The notes beneath the pieces are model-generated. The model was given only the letters and a program-made list of their open reading frames with translations, was not told the origin of the DNA and made no database searches. Below are positions 55,240-64,000 of a DNA stretch of 64,000 nucleotides, in pieces. Where the stretch lies: assembly GCF_003966975.1 (NCBI RefSeq), contig NZ_AP018437.1:1798001-1862000 (forward strand), in the 5' to 3' direction. The stretch is from Pelolinea submarina. Its GTDB lineage: Bacteria; Chloroflexota; Anaerolineae; Anaerolineales; Anaerolineaceae. Made by a program: the position numbers and the translations under genes. Numbering within the stretch: the stretch's first letter is position 1; each line of letters starts with the position of its first letter.

Positions 55240-56941
55240 TCAGACATTACCGAAATTGCAGATGAAGCATCTTGTTTACCTGGGAATCTTCCTGCTTGCT
55301 CTGGGTTTACGTTTGTTTGCTGCCGGACGGTTGGCTATTACCCAGCCTGAAGCCGATATTCTGCTGAGACTTACGCGAGATGGAATAGCTTCCAGCAGCC
55401 GCGGTTCACTTTTATATCAACTACTGACCCTGCCGCTGATGGACCTATTCGGCAGCGGGCGCCTGGTTGTGCGTCTTTGGTTGATATTCGCCGGTGCATT
55501 GCTGACCCTGACGCCGCTGCTGTTTGAGGATTGGATAGGTGAAAGACCGGCACTGATTTTATCGACCCTGTTTGCCTTGGATCCGTTTGGCAGTGCAGCT
55601 TCCTTACAACTTAATAGCAGCTTGCTGACCTTTTGTACCTTACTTGTTAGCCTGGGTCTATTCCATCGTGGTAAATATTTTTCAGGAGTCTTGGTCTTCC
55701 TGGCTTTCATGTTTTCCGGAAGAGCAGTCCTTTATCCGCTTGGCTTGGGGTTGATCTTCGCATTGGTTTTATATCTGCAAGAAGAAACAACCTCGATAAA
55801 GAAATTATTCCTGGCAATCCGGCAATCCATTCGGGAAAATATCCGTACAATACTGATTGTGCTGGCCGGACTGGTATTGGTCTTGTTCCTCTTACAAATA
55901 CCGTTATCCGACAGCCTGAATGATATATTTGCCATGTTCGCAAACTGGGGGCAGCCCTATGCTTTAGGCAATAGTCCGCAGTTATTTCCCATTGCTTTGG
56001 TCAGTTATGTTCCGCTGGGTATTCTCTGTTTATTCTTTCCGACTCATTCCGCGGAAGGCCGAAAACATTTCCCCTACCTAATCCTGATTAGTTTGTTGGC
56101 CCTGATTTTGGTTACCGTAAATCCCGGACATCAAGTCCTTGATCTGGTTTGGGTCAGCAGCCTGTTGTGGGTGATAGCGGCGATTAATTTGAGTGCGTTG
56201 GCGGATCAATTAAAAGCCTATCTCAGTTCCGTGAAAATAAAGATCTATACCCTCATCGTAGTTTGCCTGTTGGTCAGCCTCTCATTGACTGTGGTAATGT
56301 TGATTTATCAGATCCAATATGGGTTGGATCTGGTGGGCAACCTGCTTTCGACAATTTCGCTTCTTGCGATGATTGCCATGGTAGTGCTGTTCATGGCATA
56401 TAACGATACTGTCCCGCTGGCCCTGACGGCACTGCGCTGCGGTTTAATTTTAGTGTTTCTGGTTTTCCAAATTGCCTTCTCCTGGCGTTCGCTGGGATTG
56501 AACGGCAATCCGGCCGGAGAGATCTTGTGGGATGGGTATTTTGAAGGCGCGCAGACGGTTGAAGATATTATCTGGAATGCCAATCTGGACAGAACTGGCA
56601 GCGGTTTGGATATGTCAGTCGGATTTATCAATCCATCCAACAGCGCGGTTGAGTGGGAAATTTCCCAAAAGTTCAAGGTGGAGGAATTAGAATCAGTGAC
56701 AACTGATCAACATTTGGCTGTTCTGATTACAGATTCCCGTGATGGACTGAACAGCGGCAGCGCGGATGGATATTATGGCCAGGATTTCAATGCTTCCAGC
56801 TATCCCTTGTGGATTTGGCAGCCGGTCAAGAGCCTTTCCGATATGGATTACTGGTTCTGGTTGATTTTCAGGCAGGGACAAATGATGCGAGAAACCAATT
56901 TCGTTTGGGTTAATAAGACGTTATTTACAAATACTTTTTGA
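55229..56941 (+). CDS. GT39-like polytopic membrane protein
   Basis: A 570-residue protein with about 11 membrane segments and a soluble C-terminal domain of ~100 residues. The first outer loop reads ITQPEADILLRLTRDG, a weak version of the GT-C acidic motif, followed by SRGSLLYQLLTLPLMDLFGSGRLVVRLW, which resembles GT39 loop 1 (quoted in part only as a landmark for the fold). It may be inactive or a partner subunit. The start overlaps the DUF2298 gene by 11 bases. It closes the run of four GT-C genes; cmk follows 15 nt later. Confidence 0.72.
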   Translation: MENNQTLPKLQMKHLVYLGIFLLALGLRLFAAGRLAITQPEADILLRLTRDGIASSSRGSLLYQLLTLPLMDLFGSGRLVVRLWLIFAGALLTLTPLLFEDWIGERPALILSTLFALDPFGSAASLQLNSSLLTFCTLLVSLGLFHRGKYFSGVLVFLAFMFSGRAVLYPLGLGLIFALVLYLQEETTSIKKLFLAIRQSIRENIRTILIVLAGLVLVLFLLQIPLSDSLNDIFAMFANWGQPYALGNSPQLFPIALVSYVPLGILCLFFPTHSAEGRKHFPYLILISLLALILVTVNPGHQVLDLVWVSSLLWVIAAINLSALADQLKAYLSSVKIKIYTLIVVCLLVSLSLTVVMLIYQIQYGLDLVGNLLSTISLLAMIAMVVLFMAYNDTVPLALTALRCGLILVFLVFQIAFSWRSLGLNGNPAGEILWDGYFEGAQTVEDIIWNANLDRTGSGLDMSVGFINPSNSAVEWEISQKFKVEELESVTTDQHLAVLITDSRDGLNSGSADGYYGQDFNASSYPLWIWQPVKSLSDMDYWFWLIFRQGQMMRETNFVWVNKTLFTNTF

Positions 56942-56956
56942 GAGCGAGTAATTAAT

Positions 56957-57640
56957 TTGGCAACAGCAAAGAACATAGCAATTGATGGGCCGGTGGCCTC
57001 CGGAAAAACCAGCGTAGGTTTAAGCCTGGCGGATCGTTTGGGGTATTTGTTTCTGGATACGGGTGTGATGTACCGGGCGGCTGCCTGGGCTGCGGTAGAA
57101 GCCGGTTTGGATATTGATGATGAACAAGCAGTCTCTGATCTAACTGCGAAGATCAAGATTGAAATCATGAAACCCAGCGCGGCGGATGGCCGCAGCAATG
57201 ATATTTTTGTTGACGGGCAGGACGTTACCTGGGAAATTCGCAAGGATTACGTCAATAACAATGTTTCTCAGATTTCCACTTATAAGCAGGTCAGAAAGGT
57301 ATTGACCGAGCAGCAGCGTCTATTCGGACAAAGGGGCAGTGTGGTCATGGTGGGGCGCGATATCGGCACAGTGGTACTTCCGGATGCGGATCTGAAAGTC
57401 TTCCTTATCGCTTCCGTGGAGGAAAGAGCCCGGCGCCGGTATAACGAAGATAAGCAGCGGAAAGGTAGCGCAGACTACCAGCAAATTCTGGATAACATGA
57501 TCCAACGCGATAAGACTGATTCTTCCCGCGCGGTCGCGCCTTTAGTAGCTGCGAAAGACGCTGTTGAGATTGTCACGGATGGCAAGAGCAAGGATGAAGT
57601 TGTCGAAGAAATCTACCAATTAGCGCTGAAGAAGGGATAA
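56957..57640 (+). CDS. cmk: cytidylate kinase
   Basis: A 227-residue P-loop kinase phosphorylating CMP and dCMP. The Walker A region is AIDGPVASGKTSVG; FLDTGVMYRAAAW binds CMP, VGRDIGTVVLPDAD is diagnostic, and the lid contains RARRRYNEDKQRKG. The start is TTG at 56957 with GAGAGCGAG upstream. The next gene begins 1 nt after the stop. CMP recycling would also suit a pathway releasing CMP from CDP-sugars, but cmk is a general gene and no link is implied. Confidence 0.96.
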   Translation: MATAKNIAIDGPVASGKTSVGLSLADRLGYLFLDTGVMYRAAAWAAVEAGLDIDDEQAVSDLTAKIKIEIMKPSAADGRSNDIFVDGQDVTWEIRKDYVNNNVSQISTYKQVRKVLTEQQRLFGQRGSVVMVGRDIGTVVLPDADLKVFLIASVEERARRRYNEDKQRKGSADYQQILDNMIQRDKTDSSRAVAPLVAAKDAVEIVTDGKSKDEVVEEIYQLALKKG

Positions 57641-57641
57641 T

Positions 57642-58973
57642 ATGTGCGATACGGCTGTTGCCCTGGGAAACGTGACCAAAGACCATCAAGTTTACTTTGC
57701 CAAGAATTCCGACCGGGATGTCAATGAAGCTCAATACCTCGAAATAGTCGAGGCTGCGGATTATGCTGCCGGTGAAAAGGTTCAGTGCACGTATATCGAA
57801 ATTCCCCAGGCGGCGCATACGTATCGTGTTTTACTCTCCAAACCTTACTGGATGTGGGGCGCGGAGATGGGAGTCAATGAAAAGGGCGTGGCTATCGGGA
57901 ATGAGGCGGTATTCACCAGGTTAAAGCCGGGAAAAGAACCCGGCTTGATAGGAATGGATATCCTGCGCCTGGCACTGGAACGCTGTGCCAGCGCTGAAGA
58001 GGCCTTGCACATTATCATCGGTTTATTACAGGATTTCGGACAGAGCGGAAATTGCAGTGTCGATCATGCTTTGTACTACCACAATAGCTTTCTGATGGCC
58101 GATCGTACCAATGCCTGGGTGCTGGAAACAGCCGGAGAGCAGTGGGCGGCCAGGAAGGTCAAGGATTTCTATACCATATCCAACAAAATCACCATTGGAG
58201 CGGAATGGGACCTGGCTTCTGACGATTTAGTGCGGATAGCCATTGACAAGGGTTGGTGCAAGGGCAGGGATGATTTTCATTTCGCCAATTGTTATTCCGA
58301 TACGATATATTCAAATTTCAGCCAGGCAGCTAAACGCCGCAGTTGTTCATATGCGTACCTCAACGATCATGCCGGTGAAATCGATGGTTTCTCCATGCTG
58401 GATATGCTGCGTACGCATCATACCGGCCAATCCCATTGGGGCACCGATCGTTCCCTGACGGAATGGACAGTCTGTGTGCACAAAGGCTTTGGCCCGGTGC
58501 GGGCCAGTCAAAGTGTGGCTTCGTTGGTCTGCCGTTTGAGCGAAGCGGGGGATCTTCACCTGGCTACGGGCACCTCGGCGCCATGTTTGAGTTTGTTTAA
58601 GCCCATCTGGATAGAAACGGGATTGCCGGAAAACATCGGGATAAAACCGGGCGGGCAATATGACGCCAATTCCATTTGGTGGCAGCATGAGCTGCTGCAC
58701 CGTGAAGTCCTGAAAGATTTTTATACCCGTTCGCGTATGATCCGACCCGGGCGTGACGACTTTGAACGCAAATGGATGGAAACTGCACTGCAGAATACAA
58801 AGTCTTCCAAACAGGAAAAGAAGGAAATTTCCGATCAGGCTTTCCATGAAGCGGCAGCCTTAACGCAAGATTGGACCGAACAAGTCAGGTTGCAGAAAAT
58901 CACGAGGAAAAACGCCCCATATTATGATTATGAGTGGCATAAATATAACGGCAAGGCGAAATTCCCGGTATAA
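57642..58973 (+). CDS. C69/secernin-like peptidase
   Basis: A 443-residue member of the Ntn-hydrolase peptidase C69 group that includes dipeptidases and secernins. Cys2 (MCDTAVALG) is placed to become the N-terminal nucleophile. FAKNSDRDVNEAQ, WMWGAEMGVNEKGVAIGNEAVF and NCSVDHALYYHNSF are typical. The mature enzyme would begin with Cys after Met removal, with no propeptide. A cytoplasmic location is likely since there is no signal peptide. The physiological substrate is unknown. Confidence 0.88.
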   Translation: MCDTAVALGNVTKDHQVYFAKNSDRDVNEAQYLEIVEAADYAAGEKVQCTYIEIPQAAHTYRVLLSKPYWMWGAEMGVNEKGVAIGNEAVFTRLKPGKEPGLIGMDILRLALERCASAEEALHIIIGLLQDFGQSGNCSVDHALYYHNSFLMADRTNAWVLETAGEQWAARKVKDFYTISNKITIGAEWDLASDDLVRIAIDKGWCKGRDDFHFANCYSDTIYSNFSQAAKRRSCSYAYLNDHAGEIDGFSMLDMLRTHHTGQSHWGTDRSLTEWTVCVHKGFGPVRASQSVASLVCRLSEAGDLHLATGTSAPCLSLFKPIWIETGLPENIGIKPGGQYDANSIWWQHELLHREVLKDFYTRSRMIRPGRDDFERKWMETALQNTKSSKQEKKEISDQAFHEAAALTQDWTEQVRLQKITRKNAPYYDYEWHKYNGKAKFPV

Positions 58974-58996
58974 AATGAAGTATAAGTGAGCAGGTA

Positions 58997-60541
58997 GTGC
59001 CAAAGAAAACCAACAGTGCGTTTGATATTGATACAGTCAAAGATCCCGAATTAAGGGGTTATTTACAGCATTTAACCAATTCCCTGAATCGACAAAATCA
59101 AGAACTCAAAGCGCTGACACTGAAAGATAAAATTCTGGATGGCTTTTTTCACGCGGATAGTCTCCAACAATGTCTGGACGTGGCTGTTCGAGAATATAAA
59201 ATGCCCGGTTGCAGCAGTTTACGGGTTTTAGTGCACCAACGCGGGCCTTTTAATGTTCTGCGGCAGATCAAGTCCATTCACGGTGATTATTCGCAGGGTT
59301 ATGCTTACCTCGATGAACAAATCATTGATCAATTGCGGGATAAAGACCAGCTAGTCATCAACGATACTTCCAAAATTCACTCAATAAAATTCACGCCGGA
59401 GCAGCCATACCCCAGAGCAATTGGAGCATTTCGGTTTTTGACATCCGATGCGATGGACGGCTATCTTTGGATTTCCTTTGAGGCGATCAAGGAATTCACT
59501 ACATATGAATTGGAAAAGTTAACTCAGTTTGGTAATATTCTGGAGTTGATTTGCGCTAACTTTGGCCGGGCAACCACAAAAAGAGATAGCGCAGTGGTTT
59601 TTGAAAAAATGCTGGCTATGGTCAATGTACCTGTTGTTCTGTTAGGTGAGAATAAAAAAGTTTTATATGCCAACCCTATCGCGGAGAAAATCTTTAACGG
59701 CGCGGTCGAAAGTATCGGTCAGAACGCAACTGTCCTTAACTGGCTGGGATTGCCTGAGAGAAATATCCAGGCGGAAATCGATATCGATGACCGGCATTAC
59801 CAGATCACAGGGGAAAAACTAGAGGAGACGGCATTCCCTGATGCAGCCATACTCTTTTTAGAAGATGATACTGTCTTCAATCGCAAACAAGCTTATTTAA
59901 CATTGATGATGGATACCATCAACCACGATTTCCGCGGATCGCTGATCAATATGCAGGGTTTTTCAAAATTACTGGGCATGGTAGGTGAGCTAAACCCCAA
60001 GCAAAGTGAATACCTGCAATTAATTCAGGATGGCATTGATGAGATTGCCGCGGTGACAACCGATTTACTGGATGTGAACCGCATGGTTCAGGAAGGTGGA
60101 TTAAAGGTCCAGGAATGCACCCCCGGCGAGTTGGTGGAGAAAGCCTTGACTTTAATTCAAGCGGAAGCCAGGCAAAAACAAGTGACTTTTGGAAAACAAA
60201 TGACTTCGGAGAATCAGGTCATTCTGGTGGACAGAGTCATGGTAATTTCTGCTTTATATCATCTCCTGAAACAATCGATTCAGAATTCCCATCTAGGTGG
60301 CAGCGTTTTGGTAGGGGAGAAGTTGGATGGGAATAAGTGGATAATAAGCATCCAGGATGCGGGCCGGGGAATTTCCCAAATTGATATTGAAAATTTGGCA
60401 ACAAATCACTTCGCAGACAAAAATTCCCCCGGTTTATCGTTGGTCTATCGGATTGCGCGCTTTCATCAGGGGGATTTGATGGTTGAAAGCGAATTAGGCA
60501 AAGGTACGAAATATATATTACAATTACTTTGTTGTGATTAG
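58997..60541 (+). CDS. sensor histidine kinase-like protein with altered N-box
   Basis: A 514-residue soluble protein. A GAF-like domain (~50-190) and a PAS-like domain (~200-290: VPVVLLGENKKVLYANPIAEKIF) are followed by a dimerisation/H-box with His310 in INHDFRGSL. An ATPase domain then has DAGRGIS (G1) and a G2-like NSPGLSLVYRI. The N-box is abnormal: at YHLLKQSIQNS the two conserved asparagines are His422 and Gln426. This may weaken or alter ATP binding. No response regulator is adjacent and no membrane segment is present, so it senses something cytoplasmic. The start is GTG. Confidence 0.85.
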   Translation: MPKKTNSAFDIDTVKDPELRGYLQHLTNSLNRQNQELKALTLKDKILDGFFHADSLQQCLDVAVREYKMPGCSSLRVLVHQRGPFNVLRQIKSIHGDYSQGYAYLDEQIIDQLRDKDQLVINDTSKIHSIKFTPEQPYPRAIGAFRFLTSDAMDGYLWISFEAIKEFTTYELEKLTQFGNILELICANFGRATTKRDSAVVFEKMLAMVNVPVVLLGENKKVLYANPIAEKIFNGAVESIGQNATVLNWLGLPERNIQAEIDIDDRHYQITGEKLEETAFPDAAILFLEDDTVFNRKQAYLTLMMDTINHDFRGSLINMQGFSKLLGMVGELNPKQSEYLQLIQDGIDEIAAVTTDLLDVNRMVQEGGLKVQECTPGELVEKALTLIQAEARQKQVTFGKQMTSENQVILVDRVMVISALYHLLKQSIQNSHLGGSVLVGEKLDGNKWIISIQDAGRGISQIDIENLATNHFADKNSPGLSLVYRIARFHQGDLMVESELGKGTKYILQLLCCD

Positions 60542-60592
60542 ATATAAAATCAGGCGGGAATTTTATACAATTAAAGATATTCAAAAATATTG

Positions 60593-60601
60593 TGATATAA
60601 T
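60593..60601 (+). promoter_or_regulatory. extended -10 promoter of rpoC
   Basis: TGATATAAT is a TGn-extended -10 box. It gives a leader of about 78 nt ending in AAGGAGG, and it would let rpoC be transcribed independently of rpoB. Confidence 0.55.
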
Positions 60602-60685
60602 GTCAGTTTGTCTGCATATAGGTAGAATATTGTTAATAGTTATTAATTTAATTAAATTTCCTCGACTTCCCAAGGAGGTAAATTA

Positions 60686-63600
60686 GTGGAAACTAAAAGC
60701 CTAGTAGCACTCCGAATCAGTCTCGCATCACCCGATACCATCCGATCGTGGTCGTATGGCGAAGTGACCAAACCTGAAACAATCAATTACCGGCGCTTGC
60801 GCCCAGAGAAGGATGGTCTGTTTTGTGAAGCGATATTTGGACCTACTCGCGATTACCAATGCTATTGTGGTAAGTACAAGAACCCCCGTTATAAAGGAAT
60901 TGTCTGTGATAAATGCGGCGTTGAAGTAACCCGTTCTTCCGTCCGCCGTGAGCGCATGGGACACATCGAACTGGCATCCCCTGTAGCGCATATCTGGTAT
61001 ACGCGTCGTGTACCCTCCTATTTAGGCTTACTGCTCAATATATCCCGCAGAAATCTTGATCGCGTACTGTATTTTGCCCAATATATCGTCACTTTCGTTG
61101 ACGAGGACGCGAAACAGAAGGTATTGAACCGCCTGGAAGATGAGGTGGCGGATGCCGATCATGACGAAATGGGCAACCTTGAAGCGCGCATCAAAGAAAT
61201 TCAAGCTGCTCGCGATGTAGAAATTCAGGAACTAGCCGACCAGAAGAAAGAATTGGAAGGCAAAGTTGATGAATTGATTGGTCAGCGGATGGACCCAATC
61301 ATCAAAGAAGGCCAGGCTCTGGAACAGAAGATCCAGGAAAAAGAAGGATCCGCGATCCGCAAGGACATGGTCTTTGAATCGGCAGAAGTTACTATCTTGA
61401 AAGCCGGTGAGGTGATTGACGCGAAATTGCTGTCAGTCGTTCAAGATGCCGTTAAAGGCAAATTGGAAGAGGTTGAGAACGAAGTCCGCAGCCAAATCGA
61501 GGACGATATGGCTAAAGTGGACGTTGGCATTGAAAAAGTGCGTGCTGAAGCGGATTTGAATATCGCCAATTTGAGCGAACAGTTGGGTGATATCCGTTTG
61601 GAAGTCAAATCCAAGATTGACCAGCAGCGCGACGAGTTGGAAGACCTTGCTCCCTTCAAATTCCTCAGCGAGAACCAATACCGTGACCTGAAATCCCGTT
61701 ATGGGCAGGTTTTCCGTGCCGAAATGGGCGCGGAAGCGTTTGTGGATATCCTCAGCCGTTTGGATTTGGACCAATTGGCCCAGGACTTGTGGCTGGAAGT
61801 AAAGACGACCAAGAGTAAACAAAAACGCAAGAAGAGCACCACTCGTTTGAAGGTAGTGGAAGCTTTCCGACGTTCCAAAAACCGTCCGGAGTGGATGATT
61901 CTCTCGGTGCTGCCGGTGATTCCTCCCGACCTGCGCCCGATGGTGCAATTGGATGGCGGCCGCTTTGCGACCTCCGACCTGAACGATCTGTACCGGCGTG
62001 TGATCAACCGCAACAATCGTTTGAAGCGGTTGCTGGAATTAGGCGCTCCGGATGTAATCGTACGCAATGAAAAGCGTATGTTGCAGGAAGCTGTCGATTC
62101 CCTGATTGATAACTCACAGCGCGGCAAAGCCTTATCACGCCGCGGTCGGCGCGAACTGAAATCCCTCAGCGATATGCTGAAGGGTAAGAAGGGCCGTTTC
62201 CGCCGCAACCTGTTGGGTAAGCGTGTGGATTACTCCGGCCGTTCCGTTATTGTGGTTGGCCCGAAACTCAAACTGTACCAGTGCGGTCTGCCCAAGACCA
62301 TGGCGTTGGAACTCTACCGTCCGTTTGTTATCGCCGGGCTGGTCAAGAAGAATTACGCCGCCAACGTGAAAGGCGCGCGCCGTTTGATGGAACGCAACCG
62401 CCCCGAAGTTTGGGAGGTTTTGGAAGAAGTCATTGGCGATCGCCCGGTTCTGCTGAACCGCGCGCCTACGTTGCACCGCCTGGGTATTCAAGCCTTTGAA
62501 CCCGTGCTGATTGAAGGCAGCGCAATCCAGCTTCACCCGCTGGTGACCACGGCTTTCAACGCCGACTTTGACGGTGACCAAATGGCCGTGCATGTGCCGC
62601 TTTCCGAAAAAGCAGTTTGGGAAGCCCGCAATTTAATGCTGGCATCCAAGAACTTGCTCAAGCCTGCCGACGGTGAACCGATCATTTCGCCTTCCAAAGA
62701 CATGGTGTTAGGTGTTTATTACCTGACCCGTGAACCACGCAAGGAATATACCGGTAAAGAACCGGCTTATTCAACTTTTGATGAAGTCGATATGGCGTTC
62801 CGCCTGAATCAGGTGAAAGTCGCAACTCAAATTCGTTTACAAGTAAAAACCTGGTTTGATGAAGCTGGAAAACGCATGGCCGAACCGGAAACCCGTGTAA
62901 TCAACACCACGGTTGGCCGTGTATTGTTCAACTACATTCTGCCGCCTGAAATCCAGTTCTACAATGACATGCTGGAAAAGGGCCGCATCAAGAGTTTGAT
63001 TGCAGAAATTTACGACTTATGTGGTGAAGAAGTCACCACGGATGTGGCCGATAAGATCAAGGACATTGGCTTTGAATACGCCATGCTTTCCGGCACAACC
63101 TTATCCGTGGCAGATATCACTGTTCCTGAAGAAAAGAAAGGTATTCTGGCAGATTCCAATGCGGCAGTAGAAGAAGTACAGAAATCGTTCCGCCGCGGCA
63201 GATTAACCGAACAGGAAATGAACGAGCGCGTGATTGATATTTGGCAAGAAACCACTCGTGTAGTGGGTGAAGCCGTACGCGCGAGCATGGATCCCACCGG
63301 CAACCTGTCCACCATGGCGAATTCCGGAGCTACCAAAGGCGGTTTCGGCCCAATTTCACAATTAGCCGGTATGCGTGGTTTGATGGCTGACCCATCAGGA
63401 CGTATTATCCGCCTGCCGATTCAATCCAACTTCCGCGAAGGTCTGACTGCCCTGGAATACTTCATCTCCACCCATGGCGCCCGTAAAGGTCTGGCAGATA
63501 CCGCTTTGCGTACAGCAGATGCCGGTTACCTGACCCGCCGTTTGGTGGATGTCGCCCAGGACATGATTATTAATGAAGAAGACTGCGAAACCAATGATGG

Positions 63601-64000
63601 CATTTGGATCCGCAAAGGCGATGATATCGCCGGCCAATCCCTGGAATCCCGGTTGTACGGTCGTATCGCGGGCAGTAATATTGTTGACCCAAAGACAGGC
63701 GAGATCATCGTTGAACGCAATCAAATGCTGAGCAACGCGGATCTGGCGAAGATTGTCGAAGCTGGAGTGGAAGAAGTATTTGTACGTTCTCCCCTGACTT
63801 GTGAATTGAAACATGGTCTGTGCCAAAAGTGTTACGGCATGGATTTGGGACGCGGTAAATTAGTGGAAAAGGGCACAGCGGTGGGAACCATCGCAGCGCA
63901 ATCCATTGGTGAGCCTGGCACGCAGCTGACTCTGCGTACATTCCACACCGGTGGTGTGGCGGCCGGTTCCGACATCACGACTGGTTTGCCCCGTGTGGAA
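60686..64000 (+). CDS. rpoC: RNA polymerase beta' subunit (3' end outside window)
   Basis: The open frame begins with GTG at 60686 after a strong AAGGAGG and runs off the right edge, so the first 1105 residues are visible. The N-terminal zinc finger is CYCG...CDKCGVEV. The catalytic Mg2+ site is NADFDGDQM at bases ~62557-62585, preceded by [13 protein letters not shown]. The second zinc site is [13 protein letters not shown] near the edge, then [18 protein letters not shown]. Residues ~140-320 form a charged, coiled-coil-like insertion between [10 protein letters not shown] and the [16 protein letters not shown] block, much longer than in E. coli. rpoB is not upstream; a histidine kinase gene is. 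Confidence 0.97.
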   Translation, partial: METKSLVALRISLASPDTIRSWSYGEVTKPETINYRRLRPEKDGLFCEAIFGPTRDYQCYCGKYKNPRYKGIVCDKCGVEVTRSSVRRERMGHIELASPVAHIWYTRRVPSYLGLLLNISRRNLDRVLYFAQYIVTFVDEDAKQKVLNRLEDEVADADHDEMGNLEARIKEIQAARDVEIQELADQKKELEGKVDELIGQRMDPIIKEGQALEQKIQEKEGSAIRKDMVFESAEVTILKAGEVIDAKLLSVVQDAVKGKLEEVENEVRSQIEDDMAKVDVGIEKVRAEADLNIANLSEQLGDIRLEVKSKIDQQRDELEDLAPFKFLSENQYRDLKSRYGQVFRAEMGAEAFVDILSRLDLDQLAQDLWLEVKTTKSKQKRKKSTTRLKVVEAFRRSKNRPEWMILSVLPVIPPDLRPMVQLDGGRFATSDLNDLYRRVINRNNRLKRLLELGAPDVIVRNEKRMLQEAVDSLIDNSQRGKALSRRGRRELKSLSDMLKGKKGRFRRNLLGKRVDYSGRSVIVVGPKLKLYQCGLPKTMALELYRPFVIAGLVKKNYAANVKGARRLMERNRPEVWEVLEEVIGDRPVLLNRAPTLHRLGIQAFEPVLIEGSAIQLHPLVTTAFNADFDGDQMAVHVPLSEKAVWEARNLMLASKNLLKPADGEPIISPSKDMVLGVYYLTREPRKEYTGKEPAYSTFDEVDMAFRLNQVKVATQIRLQVKTWFDEAGKRMAEPETRVINTTVGRVLFNYILPPEIQFYNDMLEKGRIKSLIAEIYDLCGEEVTTDVADKIKDIGFEYAMLSGTTLSVADITVPEEKKGILADSNAAVEEVQKSFRRGRLTEQEMNERVIDIWQETTRVVGEAVRASMDPTGNLSTMANSGATKGGFGPISQLAGMRGLMADPSGRIIRLPIQSNFREGLTALEYFISTHGARKGLADTALRTADAGYLTRRLVDVAQDMIINEEDCETNDGIWIRKGDDIAGQSLESRLYGRIAGSNIVDPKTGEIIVERNQMLSNADLAKIVEAGVEEVFVRSPLTCELKHGLCQKCYGMDLGRGKLVEKGTAVGTIAAQSIGEPGTQLTLRTFHTGGVAAGSDITTGLPRVE

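Noticed and set aside
61433..61948. 171-residue minus-strand frame inside rpoC
   Set aside because: It is an antisense shadow of the rpoC coiled-coil region; rpoC itself is continuous on the plus strand.

Overview
The window reads as a chromosomal piece of a Chloroflexota bacterium, most likely class Anaerolineae. This is inferred from gene content recalled from memory, without a database search. The pointers are DUF2298 ('YYY') giant membrane glycosyltransferases, a zinc-ribbon-fused topoisomerase I, an NBR1-type Ig lipoprotein, Thr/Pro-rich envelope linkers, a mevalonate kinase/isopentenyl phosphate kinase pair, and a coiled-coil insertion near the N-terminus of RpoC. Gene density is high, and most genes are housekeeping genes in short operons. 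No CRISPR array, prophage, transposase or rRNA was seen. Both window edges cut a gene: a DedA-glycosyltransferase fusion on the left and rpoC on the right.

Layout. 1-4.2 kb: DedA-GT2 fusion, tRNA-Val, then metY and metA on the minus strand. Upstream of metA lie a complete SAM-I riboswitch with its terminator and, further upstream, a second structured RNA with its own consensus promoter and intrinsic terminator that matches no family I know. 4.3-8.9 kb: FAH-family enzyme, then yebC-ruvC-SpoU methyltransferase-ruvA, and mreB. 8.9-9.2 kb: spacer built from palindromic and dispersed repeats. 9.2-20.7 kb: eno, plsC, pyrG, an S1 protein, a C-terminal protease, a HAD phosphatase, mutL, a sirtuin, tilS and a catalytically degraded tyrosine recombinase. 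20.8-28.3 kb: cell-envelope genes (LCP, DivIC/FtsB-like, LysM, NBR1 lipoprotein, M23 peptidase), tRNA-Leu, queG, a DUF1015 gene and degV.

28.5-35.4 kb: rpsP-khpA-rimM-dprA-manC-topA and a two-pass membrane protein of unknown function. 35.5-38.6 kb (minus): polyprenyl-phosphate phosphoribosyltransferase, mevalonate kinase, isopentenyl phosphate kinase, greA. 38.7-57 kb: tlyA and lepA, then a long co-directional glycan module (flippase-like protein, CDP-paratose-2-epimerase-like enzyme, GT4, methyltransferase and four GT-C membrane enzymes, one of 1765 residues). 57-64 kb: cmk, a secernin-like peptidase, an unusual histidine kinase, and rpoC without rpoB beside it.

How it fits together (inference). 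ManC can supply GDP-mannose, and the DedA-linked GT2 resembles polyprenyl-phosphate sugar synthases. The mevalonate genes feed polyprenol, and the UbiA-type phosphoribosyltransferase can charge it with a pentose. The GT-C and DUF2298 enzymes are the expected consumers of such lipid-linked sugars at the cell surface. Regulation visible in the DNA includes the SAM riboswitch, consensus sigma-70-type promoters, a recurrent extended -10 promoter (TGnTATAAT-like), and several start codons placed exactly 6 nt after a -10 box, which predicts leaderless mRNAs.
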